From Cyclina sinensis (lineage: Eukaryota; Mollusca; Bivalvia; Venerida; Veneridae): a DNA stretch of 64,000 bases. The stretch spans positions 46,163,134 through 46,227,133 of the forward strand of contig JAAONU010000001.1 in the NCBI GenBank assembly GCA_012932295.1, written 5' to 3'. The notes under the pieces are model-generated. The model was given only the letters and a program-made list of their open reading frames with translations. It made no database searches and had not been told where the DNA came from. Position 1 is the stretch's first letter; each line of letters begins with the position of its first letter. Of this stretch, positions 12,101 through 25,300 are shown piece after piece. Made by a program: the position numbers and the translations under genes.

Positions 12101-15100
12101 GTTCACAGTTGAATAGTAGAAATAAAAAAGTTTTTTCTATCGTGGACTTTATATATTTTGTAAAAGATTCTGTAGATCAACACGAATCAGCTGATATACT
12201 TTAATTTTTAATATTATGACATCACTTTGAGAGCGATGTTTGGAGGGACAATATATTTAAATCATGTTTGAAGTAAAGTAAAATGACCCTCAGATTAGTT
12301 CTTGTGAATTTTCATACCTTGTTTATATATTGGTTTGGTGCATTTATTAATAAAACATTTGAGTGCAAGCACGAAGAGTGAATGTAATCAGTCATGTGAC
12401 GGCACACGATAATAGACACCTAAATATAGGTTTTATATCGTTCATAATGCTATAGCCTATGATGAAGAAACTACCTATTATTTTACAATCACGAAATGTT
12501 GCATTGGGTGACAATGTGTCTGTAGATGGGTATTGGTAGACGTCATACTCACAGATAGTTAAAATCAATTCTTAGGCAATGACAATCTATGGTTTAATAT
12601 TGTCAGTGCAAAATAGTTATACTAACCAATTGACAGATAAAAGAATAGTTGTCTTTGCAAGCGCTTTAGACTTTATAAGATGGATAAATGTGTATTTCGT
12701 ATTCGTCTTGTCCGAACGTGTTGTTTGTATGTCAACAATCTCGATGTCTGGCTCCGGATATCTATTGAACTTCGCCACACGACAAATTACAGCATGGGCC
12801 TCGTCCAGTCGGTCATGCGCAATGAACCAGCGGAAACTCTCTGGTACGATGCTGAAAAAAAGCGTACGAAAAATTCAAGACGAGAACATTATTTGCTTAT
12901 TTTACTGATTTTTCTTCCGTCATTTTCTTCATAACGGCACAAAGTAACTTCTACTGTTATCTTTACAGATTCGAAATTATGATGATGCATTAAACCTATC
13001 ATACAAGGACAAGGAAACTCATTCATATTTTAGCCTGAGCACAAATTATTTGCACCTGTTCAGTTTGTTTTAGAAATTACATTTTCACTTATTGTAATGG
13101 GGTAAAATATATGTATACCATCACGCGTAAATGACCTTTTTATTATTAGAATAACGACCCTCCACTCGCTATTTTTACAGAAAAAGCAACCTTTTTCTGT
13201 AGAATTATGATTCTGTTAATTAGTTCCGACTCCCTTTATGTTTGTGAAAAATTGACCCTAACAATCACATTGTTTGACACACTAACGTTATTGTACTATT
13301 TCTAATGCTTCCGTCTCTGCTATAACTTCAGTTTCTACTTCTAGTATTACTGTTTGAACCATTGTTATCCCTACACGTGCAGCTGCTTTTAAAATAAGAG
13401 TTCAATAACTTTAAATGACTTTAGCCTGTATATACTGTTTGATAAAACCAAAGTATTCTTAGAAGAACGACGACCTATGGTGATAATTACTGACGCAAAT
13501 TCCACAAGCGATATTGTACTTGTTAGATGAGACCAGAGAAAACCATTATCCCAAACGAACGAATGCACTAAGGGCATTGTACATAACTATTAAAATCCTT
13601 ATTGTATTAAGTGTATTTGTTTAAAGGAAAAGTTCTCCATTTAATTTTCCATTAAGTTATGTAACTTAAATCTTACTAGTAAATCGAGAGGTAACTTTTA
13701 ACCATATGGTTATTGCAATAACAGTTGTTGCAGTCTTAGATGTATGTTTTCGAAATAAAGACAGTGTTTTGACTCCCACATTTTATGTCATTCTTTAACG
13801 TGCAGTATTCTTTCTAAAAGATCATTTTTTATGTTAATGTTTCAACAATCTGTGTGTATGAAAAATGCGGAATTCTTTGTATAAAGTCTTCTTTCTAATT
13901 CCAGTTGTTTATATTGGTTCAAACAAAGACTTGATTTTTTTCCTCATATGCATTTCCAGTTAACTTAGCAAGATGGCATTTCTAAGGACAATCAGGTTAC
14001 AACTGCATCGTAAGCTGAGCAGATTTCAGCTTTTTAATCGGATCTTCATAACATTTTGATTTTATGCTGTACTGGAGAAAAGCGATTACTCAAATGTTAC
14101 CACCGTCAACAGGTTCTAGTTAAAAATGGTCGATAATAATAGCCTTGACTGACTGATTATATTATTGTCAATAATCCTTATATTTATTTCAGTTTTGTTT
14201 AGTTTACCAGGTCACTATATATGAATGCTCATTTATATATAATCAGTCAGTCCAGGCTTTTAATATCTTGTCATAAGTTGATAAACTTATTTTAATATTC
14301 ACTAATTTATACTGGCATTACTGATTAATATGATGTATCATAAACACTTGTGTTTTTCCCTACTTACGAAATTTATCGTATGACAGAATGTCTTGATCTT
14401 AAAGTTATCGGTACAAGCGGAGATACATGGGATTCATGTGACTTTTGGGGTCAGTTTTCTATATAAGGAGACTAAACTACTACATATTTCTACTCGAATA
14501 CGAGTCGTAATACGTAGCAATAGCTTTCTCTTTAAAACGAAACAAAAAACGCAAATCATTGTTATATGGGGTTGAAATACTATAAGAGAAAGGAGCTGTT
14601 TTCTAAAAAGAAAAATGAAGCACAACTTACCAACTTAAATTATTACAAAAGAAAAAAAGCATATTACATTAAGGGGAAAACACTTATTTCTGTAGCCCTA
14701 TCTTAGAATTTTAGAGAACTTACAACCATGTAAGAAGAAACGGCAGACCAAGTAAAGAGCAGAACAGCTGAATGTATCTCCAATCCTGTACTAACCAGCC
14801 AACCAAAGCAAATAAACAAGACTGTATAGGCCAAGAGGGAAAACTGGTCACCCATGCCCGCCATTTCGTCACCGAAAATTCAGCAACTATACAGTCTTGT
14901 ATAGTTAAAAACATCCCTGCCCCAAATCCTATAAAAAGTCTTGCCACTGCAAACATTATCCAGTTTATTGACAAGAAGCCGACTAGATTAAAGATTATCA
15001 CGCATATTAAACTTAAGAAATACGGTGGCTTTCTTCCGAAGAGATCTGAAATGTGCCCCGCTATTAAAGCGCCAATGAGCATGCCGAATGTTTGCATGGA

Positions 15101-17568
15101 CATCACAGTGCTTGGTATATATTCAAGTCCACATAGAAGTTCAAACTGAAATAGAAAGACAAAAACAAAAATTAGATATATCACAAGACACTAGACCGTA
15201 AAAGCACGCTTAAAAATCGTGACGTCAGTCAAAAGTTGTCCTTCATAAAATAATGTAATGAAGATAGACTGAAATGATTAGAGTCCATCAACTGTCAATT
15301 ATGACGCAGTCCATCAGCTATCAATATGACGCACATGAAACAAAATGACGTTAGTAAAGTTTCGTTTCGCATTATATTTATCACTAACAGTTTTATACTA
15401 CCCTTTATCACTCACCAAATGTATTGGCGCAAATTTCACAGTTTGTAACCTATATTAACCGAAGAAAGAAGTACGTGTACTCTGATATTCGATAAAATAT
15501 TGTAGATACGTGAAACAAGCATAATTTTACTGAAACTTTTATGAAAAAAACTGGCTTATTCTAGAATTATCCGGGTTTTTTTACTTTGAATACCTTATAT
15601 TTCCACTTGTAGTACATGCACCTGTCTTTTCTTGACGTTTTTCTTATGATAAGTAATTATTTAAGCGAGTATATAATCTGACCTGAGTTTACAAATCTCA
15701 GAGTTCAAAATTTATGTTACTGCCGCTGGTGAGCTTAAAATTTTCCTGGACGAGTGTTAGATTCTTTTAATGACATGATCTAAACATTCAGTTTTACCGT
15801 GTTCACTTCGTCTGTATTGAAAAGAACTAATAACAAACACTCACCAAGAAAATAGGTCCAAATAAAGTCAAAATATATTAAGTAAAACTAAAGTGGAACA
15901 CGTCTATAAGAAATGGAAAACATTAAATATTTGTAGAACCTGATAACAAAAATGCTGAAAAGGTTTAACTTATACTCTAATGAAACTGATAAAAAATCTG
16001 AAAAAGGTGTCCTTCACTAAAATTAACCAGGAAAAATATGAAACCTTAGTAATGAAACTTTACAGGGTCCTTACCTGTGCATTGGTAAGTAAACATGTAA
16101 ACTGACATGCCACTGTTTTTAGTCAGAAATATCCTATTTGCTAAAACATTATTTTTTCTCTAAGTTTTTAAGCGGGAAATTAACCAACAAAAAGGTAGTC
16201 AGAGTTATGTTCTTTCCTGGGTTCCTTACCTGTCCATTGTTACGTGTGTAAAGCGTCATTTCTTTCCTGTTTGTAAGAAATAAGAAATATCAAATTGGCC
16301 GGAAAAGATTAATAATTTATCTAAGTACGTAAAGGGCAGACTACCCAAGAAAAAAGCAGCCACTGAATTTACCTTTCTAGGGGATTTTAACTGTGTATTG
16401 GTAAGTAAGCATGTAAATTGTCAAAAACACAGATGACGGTAGCGGAACACATATGACCTTTAGTCAACATAACCTTAAAATCTTAATCTATCAAAAATCA
16501 CAGTAAATTTTTCACGGTCACTGTTTCTTTCATTAGCAAGTTACATCAATGAATAACCCTGTTTCAGCATCTCAGTGTGTGTATGAAATCCCTACGTCTG
16601 TTATCTGTGATTCGCTTTAAAAGATAAGTAATACCATCCAGTACCTAATGTTTTAGGCTGCTTCCTGATTGTTCTAATACTCTGAAATATCTTGATCCGT
16701 CCAATAACATCGCATGTACCATATTCTTAAGCAAAAGCCTGTAAACTTGTTGGTGGTAGAGACATAGTGACCGTGAAAAAAAGTATTGTGACAGATTTTT
16801 AAAGACTTAAATAGTTTATGTTGAATAAAGATAAAATGAACTCTGATACTGTCGTCTGCGAGTAAAAACTGAAAAATATTGACATAATAGGGAGTTTACC
16901 CCGGAAAAAAGGTAGCCACGTTTATGTACTTTTCCAGGGTAATGACCTGTGCGTTGGTAAGTAAGCCATGAATCTACTATAGTCAGATATAGAGAAATAT
17001 CCAACTTGCCGGAATAGTTCAACCGGACGGAGATAGGGATGTACGGACTGACAGTGCGATTTCTAGATATGAGGGTATAAAAATAATACTAGTGGAGAAG
17101 AATCGATTTGTTTCATGCAAGCCAAGGAAACATATATGTAGAACTTGAGACGTGTTGGACAAAATGATTGATAGAACAATCAGAAATGCGAAATATAAAA
17201 AAAATATATATCATTAGAGTGCTAATAAGCAGCATCTTGAACATCTTAAGACCTACCTCCGAAACAAGTGTTTTAGCGCCTTGAACAAACTTGAAGTCCA
17301 AACATTTAGTGTCATTTACATAACATTCTTTTTTATAGCACAGCGACGTTTCATTTGATCTACCAGCACATGACGTTACATTTGAGGCTGTGACGTAACT
17401 CAAACACCACCACGTTGGCGTTTCTGAAATCAATATCATACTTAAGACACTAAAGACCATTAGTGCACTTGTCCCTTGAACTGTTAACCCCAATCTGACT
17501 TGAAAGCGGCCACATCCTCCAGTGTCTTCAAGAAGTTTATCTGGACTAGTTACTCCAAAGGAAGCCAT
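9143..17568 (-). CDS. SLC22-type organic ion transporter, gene A (8 coding exons, 510 aa)
   Basis: Probable plasma-membrane MFS transporter of the SLC22 family; the substrate cannot be told. Coding exons on the minus strand: 17257-17568, 14724-15145, 12627-12851, 11748-11882, 11475-11557, 10227-10344, 9578-9650 and 9143-9307. They join in frame to 510 codons plus stop, slightly shorter than the usual 530-560 aa. The N-terminus has GGCGRFQ before TM1. A large cysteine-rich extracellular loop with three N-glycosylation sequons (NVT, NET, NDT) follows. Next come the MFS motif GHISDLFGRKP after TM2, PESFRW at the TM6 end, IGRK after TM8, and LPET at about residues 482-485, typical of SLC22. The usual Arg/Lys after SD is Leu here. 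The start is the first ATG, 12 bases after a CAG acceptor (17580|17581), so a non-coding first exon is likely. The exon 3 donor is the weaker GTTAGT. Confidence 0.9.
10345..11474. other. Intron 5 of SLC22 gene A
   Basis: Intronic sequence including a purine-rich stretch at about 10830-11230. A 130-codon minus-strand frame lies here, but it is AT-driven and shows no recognisable domain. Confidence 0.6.
14137..14262. repeat. Short inverted-repeat (MITE-like) in intron 2 of gene A
   Basis: 26-base arms at 14137-14162 and 14237-14262 pair with about three mismatches around a 74-base centre. They share GACTGACTGATTATAT. No coding potential. A small hairpin-type MITE is the likeliest source, but no target duplication is clear. 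Confidence 0.55.
16030..17025. repeat. Four diverged repeats in intron 1 of gene A
   Basis: A module containing 'cctgtgcattggtaagtaa' recurs at about 16070, 16225, 16388 and 16942, each preceded by a '...acc.a..aaaaaggtag.ca' block. The copies are spaced unevenly and diverged. They may be remnants of a dispersed element or an old duplication. Confidence 0.5.
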
Positions 17569-20036
17569 GCTTCATTTCTTCTGAAATGAAAATGTTAGTG
17601 TTGATGACATTTCAATGATACGGTTAAACTTGATTATATTGACGTGTATAACTTGAAAAATATCAAACTGAATTATTATTTGATTTTTAATGAAACATCC
17701 ACATTCGTTTCCACTAATTTATTGATAAGATTATTGCCTACGTTCAGTTCCCAGACAAGTACATACATAACAATGTCTAGCTTTTTTATGACGATTGTTC
17801 ACAATTATACGACAGATACGAAATATGATTAACTACATCGTAAATGAGGTAAACAAATCCCAATTATTCAAGAACATAACAACTTAGGATGTCGTTTGCA
17901 TTAATATGTAAGGATTTGCACGACCTTTCATGCAGTGATTTCAGCTCTGTGTGTGTGCGTGCCTGCGTGCGTGCGACTATTTTATGTAATAGGTTAAAGT
18001 TTACTTTGTTTACCTTTTAGTCTACGTTTTGTTAGCTAACCATAAGCATTTTAAAGGATTTCGGATAATGTCTTTTAAGTATTCTATTTCTTGACAAATG
18101 ATAATGATTCTTGAAAGTTACTTATTAATCCATTCAATGCAAATTTTAAATTAATTGAATTAGAGTCTACCGTCGATCATTGCATTAAATCGTATATACA
18201 GATGTTGAACATGTAAGTAAATCGTTTTGTAACTTGAATATTATAGAACACAGATACATGACATGATTTATAAGAAGTCTTGTTTCGATAGCTTATTTCT
18301 TTCAGAGTTACACTAAAAAAGGGTAAGACAAGCGACATGTTTTATGACGAGCAAAACATTTACCACTCTTTTATTTTGCCTGTTTTATAATCACATGATA
18401 GAACAAAACACACATGCAACTTAAAAGCTTGTAGATGTTTAGAGTATTTTCTTTGAGCATATATATTTAAAAAAATATGCATGCTAAATCCAGGAACACA
18501 CACTGAAATTGAAATATTGAAAAAGCGTAAGAAAACATTCGAGGAAGATATATGCGAAAACGTGAAGTAGTTACAAAATTATCCATTACCAAAGCCTTTA
18601 AGCTGTATTCTGTTGTTGTTTTTTTTTGTTGTTGTTGTTGGTTTTTGAACTCCAGATTGCGACTGAATATTTTAAACTAAGTAATATAGTGTCAAGTCAA
18701 TACCTATTCGCTATTAGGTTTCAACTGAATGCATTCTGGTCACGCTTTTTTATGTTTACCGCTCAAGTCACGCACGTTAGTATTATTATTTTTATTATTA
18801 TCCTTTTGCAGTTTTTTTTTTTTTTGAACACTCAAATTTCATCGGATATATGTGTATTTTCGTGTAAACAGAAAAAAGGTTTCAAATTGACTAGAGATAT
18901 TTAACGAACAATACATACAAAGTAATGTTCTTCACTATGTTTAAAAGACATAACAAAAAATAACCTACTTTGAAGAAAGCATCTGATATGATGATAAAAC
19001 AAAAGCTTGCATTTTATTATTCACTTCGCTTAACAGGACCTAAAACTGTGTTATGGTCTTGCATAATCATTGTATTTTTATCATATTCATTGTTACTGTT
19101 TTATATGCAGTTTACATATTGTCCTGCGAATGTATTCGTGACTATGTTAACGCCACTTACATGTTGTAAGATAGAATAAAATCAAGCTATCAAGAATAAT
19201 ACATTGAGAAAATATAAAACTGAAGTCTAGGTGACCAGGTTAGTAGAATTATTTCAATTTTACCTCGTAGATATATATTACGAACGATATTACAAAATCC
19301 TGTCTTTGAGGTATGCTTATTTTATTAAGTATGCCTAGAGAATTTAATTGCAGCCTCGCGACCAATTCTATTTCATTTGAGCGAACTAATAAACACTAAC
19401 AGTGTTAGTGTATGTATTGTGGATAAAGTTACATTTAATCTACTGACTGAAATCGACCAACTAACTGAGCCAGCTGTGATTTACCCATATAAACTGTGAA
19501 TGAATATGAATAATACTGCAATGCGCGGACACTATATAATTTGAACCAATGATATGTGTTCGGGCACGATGTAGTTAATAGGTCGAGTGTGCAAATTACA
19601 TGCAGCCGAAAGTAGGCGTGGTGATATTCAGATTCATGACTGCTATTACATAATTTATGCTTGAATTATTATGTAACAACTCATTTATTTTGGCGTCTTA
19701 ATAAACACAAAAAGAGTAAAAGTATTATTTTCTGTTGTTTTTTTCTGATTTTTCCCAGATATTTTTCATTGCTTTTTTTCAAATAATTTGAGATTATTTG
19801 CGCACACTTTTTTCATTTAATCTCTTTCTCAAGCTTTTATGATATGAACAATTCCTAATCATTAAGTTTAACGTATTTCTTCGAAAAGTAATTTCACCAG
19901 CTAATATCAGAATATGAGACACCATTCCTGTTTTCGACATTTCCTGTCCCCATTTTGAATACATGCGGAAGGTTAGAAAGGTAAGGAAAAATTCGAATGT
20001 AAAAAAGTTGCCTTACATTTCAGCATTGATTAAATC
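17569..20036. promoter_or_regulatory. Head-to-head intergenic region between SLC22 genes A and B
   Basis: 2.47 kb separates the two start codons, which diverge. Each ATG is preceded within 12-13 bases by a splice acceptor (CAG at 17581-17583 on the minus strand; CAG at 20021-20023 on the plus strand). The non-coding first exons and promoters of both genes may therefore lie in or across this interval. It also holds a GT-rich microsatellite near 17945-17975, a (GTT)n run near 18613-18642 and the palindrome AACACTAACAGTGTTAGTGT near 19393. No TATA box stands out. Confidence 0.5.
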
Positions 20037-22334
20037 ATGGATTCGGTTACAGTTAGAAGTCCAGATAAAATAATTGAGGATACTGGAGGATGCGGACGCT
20101 TTCAAGTGCGACTTGGTGTGACAGCTCATTTAACAAAAATACTAAGTTGTTTTAGTGTTATGAGTATGATACTGATTTCCGCTACGCCAACATGGTGGTG
20201 TGTTGGTGACGCTAACGCATCAAATATGACAGTATGTGAAAGTGCAAATGATACATCACAATGTCATAGGATGGAGTGTCATGTGAATAGCACAAAATGC
20301 TCGGAATTCCAGTTCAAAGAAGGTGCTAGAACACTAGTTTCAGAGGTAAAACTTAAGGATTGTATCCAATGATTGACTTCGAAAATTATCTTTTGATTAC
20401 GGTTCATAAATATTTCTGTCGAAAGGCAAGAGAATAGCATGTTCAAGAAGTAACATTATAAATCATGTTATTGATGTTTACAAATAAAAGAACCCAGTTC
20501 TTACTTTTGTATACTAAAATATATTTCAAATTCACAAGGAATTTATAGTTGACGTTTAGAATTAACACTTACACATAGTTTCGGGAATTGTTCTTTACTC
20601 GGAAAAAAATTATTGGATGTAAGTCATGTCTATTAGTCTTCAAATTCAATAAATATTTGAATTATCGAAACTGGATTAGAATATCCTCGATATTTTCTAA
20701 GAGGTCAATTACTAAATAATGTTTCTTCACATTACAGTTTCAACTTGTGTGTGGACTTGATTATGTTCCAAGTACTGTGATGTCAATGCAAACATTCGGC
20801 ATGCTTCTTGGTGCTTTTTTAGCTGGTCAAAGTTCCGATCTTTTCGGAAGAAAACCACCTTTCTTTATCAGTTTTATCATCCTGATTCTTTCTAATGCTA
20901 TTGGCTTTTTGTCGGTTAACTGGATTATGTTTGCAGTAGCGAGGGTATTCATAGGTATTGGTGCTGGGATCTTTTTAGCTATACAATATTGTTTAGTCGG
21001 GGAATTCACTCTTACATCTTGGCGGGCATGGGTTACTAGTTTTCCTTCTTGGCCCATACACTCGTGTCTGTTTGCTTTGGTTGGTTGGTTGATACAAGAC
21101 TGGCGGTATATGCAACTGTTCACCTGTCTTCTTGGTCTGCCATTACTTTTAACTTGGTTGTAAGTCTTTAATTTTTTTCATCATGTTTCAGAAAAACTTT
21201 ACTCCTGTAATATTTAGAACCAATAAACAATAAATAATCAATCAATGGATAGATTTAAGCCGATGCTACTCTTGTTTGATAGGTGTAATGATTTGGATAA
21301 AAATAAGTATACTTTCAATAGACGTTTACTGTGTGAAATTTTGCAAGCTCAGTTGAGTTTTCAAATATTTTGGTAGAAACAATGGTTGACGTAATTGTAC
21401 ACGTTTTGCAGCATAATACCAGAAAGCTTCCGTTGGTACATTGGGCATGACCGTTTGAAAGATGCCCAAAAGGTCATCAGTCGGGTGGCGATGTTCAATA
21501 AATATCCAGTGCCGGAGATCGGTACTGTTGGTTTGTCTACATCGCTACAAAAGACAGACCAGAAGTACACATTCATTCATCTTTTCAAGTCAAAACATCT
21601 AGCTAAGATAACATTACTTTTGTCAATCAATTGGTAAGTACTGATATGATCATAATTTGTTAATAATATTTCAATTAGGCATTGCCTTATAAATTGTGAA
21701 TATTTGTAAATATGTTCTGCTCTGAAAATAGAACTTGTTTTTCATTTACTTTTTAAGACTTAACGCCATTTCGAATATTGTTTATAACATTGATGAGATA
21801 TATTATTTTTAACATTACTTATTATATTGTTAAGGCGTTGTCCTTCCGTCACGGAGTGACCGACCAGCGCCATAACTCCCAAGTTTAAACTGTAACGTAG
21901 TGCGATTATGAATAAAAATAAGAAACGATGCGTGTCAGTTGCAGTCAAAATTTACAGACTTATAACTGAGCGAAAGCCCTTTTTTTTTAAAGGCAGGCAG
22001 CATGTCCGTCCAGAGCCGTATATATTAGATTAAGTTGTAACCAAGTGGGGGTGTTTATGATAATAGGGGAATAATGCATGTGGATTGTCGTTACAATTAG
22101 CTCTGCTAGCTGAGTTATACTAGCCCTTAATGTTTAAAAAATGTAAAAAGTGGGTCCATCTACAGCCATTTCTCTGTAGTGCTTTGTTACACTTGACTGA
22201 AACTTTGTATACTTCTTTATAACAGTGCGGGAAAACTGGTAGAATCATAAGGACCCCCGCATAGTCGGCATGATTAGTAAAGTACATTCTTTCAAATTTG
22301 TCTCGAGTGATATGTTCGTCTTATGTAATTGCGT

Positions 22335-22378
<44 letters not shown>

Positions 22379-25300
22379 AAGCACGCACACACACACAGGC
22401 AGACACACACTCGCAGGCTCTGCTACCTCAGTAAGTAGAGCATCATAGTGTTAAATCAGGGGTTCCCGGTTCAGTCCGTGTAACGACCGAACGACCGGCA
22501 AAATTTCACCATAGGTCATGTAACAGTCAGTCGTGTTAGGTGGACCGACCGCCTAGATATGGTCACAATTGTTGAAACTGGCGTTAAACCCTAAGGCATA
22601 AAATATGTTATATGTTTTCTTTCAGATTTGTGAATGTACATATTCAATCAATCTGTCGATCTACTAAGCTTTTTCTCTTCATCTGTCGCCTTCTTACTGC
22701 AACTTCACAATTTAACTTATCTTACGGCGCGGGTTATGAATATCTTAAATTAATTAATCTCTTTTATTAATAATTTTAAATTAATAGCTTAATTCTTAAA
22801 TTTGTATTCAGTTTGCTTGTTTAAATATTTACAGTCACAACTTCCAATGACTGGATAAATTTCAGGCTTGCACTGGGACTAGTTTACTATGGCATTAGTT
22901 TTGCCATCCAGGCTCTCGCCGGAAATGTTTACCTGAACCTTTTCCTGTTCAGTCTGGTTGCCATACCTACAAAGCTCATTTCATTGCGACTGCAAAGCAG
23001 GTGATTTGAGTATCATTTTCCATTTATGTTGGAATTGTTCGTTGGTCGGATGTATTGAAAGAAAAGAAAGAGAAACCGATTAATAATGTTTTGGCTTTCA
23101 AAAAATATCAATAGTCGGAAAGCCAGTGATTTAGTAAATTAGATGAAGAAGAAAAACTGCCTTACGTTGAACAAAAGAAACAATACCAATTATAGTCTTG
23201 TTGAGATAAGGACACCAGATCTTTCTGTAAATTATGTATACCAGTAATTTGATATAGGCCCAAGACCAAATACGACTAACCTTAGGCTGGAAAATTACTT
23301 TTCCAAGTAATGATAATTTTTAAGTTATGAGTATCTATAAGACAAAACAAAATAACACTGCTTAAAAGGTTAATGGCAATTTTTCACCTGCTGGTGATCT
23401 ATCTCAAGCTTAAATCGTAAGAAGGCGTACCTTAATTAAATGTCAGAGTTCTCTCGGCCGTAGGCCGTTTGATTTCACTTTGACTTTTGGCTTCGAAATT
23501 TTATTGGTTAGCTATGTCGTGGGAACGACTTACTAACTCGTGGAAACGAGTTAGCTAAGTCGTGGGAGCGAGAAAGCAATATATTGTGCTACACTTTTTT
23601 TTCAAAGCTACACATTTTTTTTAAATTGCACTTTTCTTTTTTTTTATCACGTGGGAACGAGATATTAAGTCGTTCCCACGACATAGCTAACTCGTTCCCA
23701 CGAGTTAGTAAGACGTTCCCTCGACATAGCTTACATTCGCTGTTCCTTTTTTTTTCAACACGATTCTTTTTTGTACTGCGCAACTCTTTTTTTCAAATGC
23801 TTTTCTTTATTCAGATTTGCACTTCTCTTTTTTTTATCTCGTTCCCACGACTTAGTAACTTGTGGGAACGAGATACTAAGTCGTTCCCTCGAGTTAGTAT
23901 CTCGTGGGAACGAGATAAAAAAAGAGAAGTGCAATTAAAAAAAAAGGTTGTGCATGTCACCTCTGTGCCACCGTAAATTTTCCCATTTCATGTGTCTTTT
24001 AATCACGACCGGGCATCTTTTTTTACAGATACTTCTTGTTTAAACTTCTAAGTCAGTATTCCAACCAACACGGCAAACCCGTTGGGGAACGACTGCAGTA
24101 ATCTGAAATGATAATTATAACTTTACTCGGCTAGTGTTGGAACAGGGTGTTTTATTCATATTTTGTTCATGTTGGTTACAGAATAGGTCGTAGATCAACT
24201 AGTATGATATGCTTTGCCGGTGTTGCCGTCTGTGGTTTTGTTGTTGGCATTGTACAGTGCGTCGGTAATTATAAACATTGTCTTCCAACTGAAAGAAAAA
24301 CTGTATTAGATTATTTACCACCTATACGTGCCACAATCTGATGTTTGAATATTAAAGGAAATTTTGTTTTAAAAATTAACAGACGCTACCAAAAATTCAA
24401 AGGTTTGTCTCTTTAATCTTTAAAAGTTATTTTTTATTTAGAGTTTAACTACTCAAATATAGTTTCTTCTACACCACAGAAGTAGTCGACACTGCACATT
24501 AAGAAGGATATCATATTGCCTATATATCAACGTATTCAATAACATTTTCGGCTAAAACAGTAAAGAAGTCTAATTCTTTAATAATGAATAATACAGTTAT
24601 CAGTCTTAACTGCAATTATTATAAGTGTTTTTGTTTCTGTATCGATAATTTGAACGTCCTTTTTTCTTTGTTCTTTATAATTCACTTTATTTCTTCGAGA
24701 TGCTCCACACCGTGACACATTGACAAACCTCTTCGCTATCTTGGCGAGCATGTCCATAAACACTGCATGGGGACCAGTACAAACGACAACATTAGAGATA
24801 TACCCTACTGTTATCCGGTAAACACAGAACAATGTTTTACAATTCTACAGTTTTTACAATGCAATTTTTACAGTATGTTTTTTTTTATTTTAAGACACCT
24901 TACGAAACCTTAATTCTTTAAACTAACTACTGTATTAAAATAAGTTCACATAAAGCTGTCTGTCCATTTTAAATACGCCTAGAATATGTATAATACTGTC
25001 ATTTGTTTCCCTCTAGAAATACAGGGTTTGGTTCTTTGAGTGTCATTGCCCGTCTGGGAGCTGTAATTGGACCTCAGTTTGTTTATTTGGTAAGAAAAGT
25101 TATAAGGTATTATTATTATTACTTCATTTATTTTATTTCTTTTGTGGGGGGTATTATTATCATTATTATTGTTGTTGTTGTTCTGATAGTTTGATAGGTA
25201 GGGTTAGCATGTCTTTTGATTAATAATATTCAAAACCGATGATGTTTTTGGAACACTACTGCATGTATGCGCTAAAACTCACAGGCCTTACATTTTGCGC

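Noticed and set aside
14772..15149. 125-codon plus-strand frame
   Set aside because: Antisense shadow of exon 2 of SLC22 gene A.
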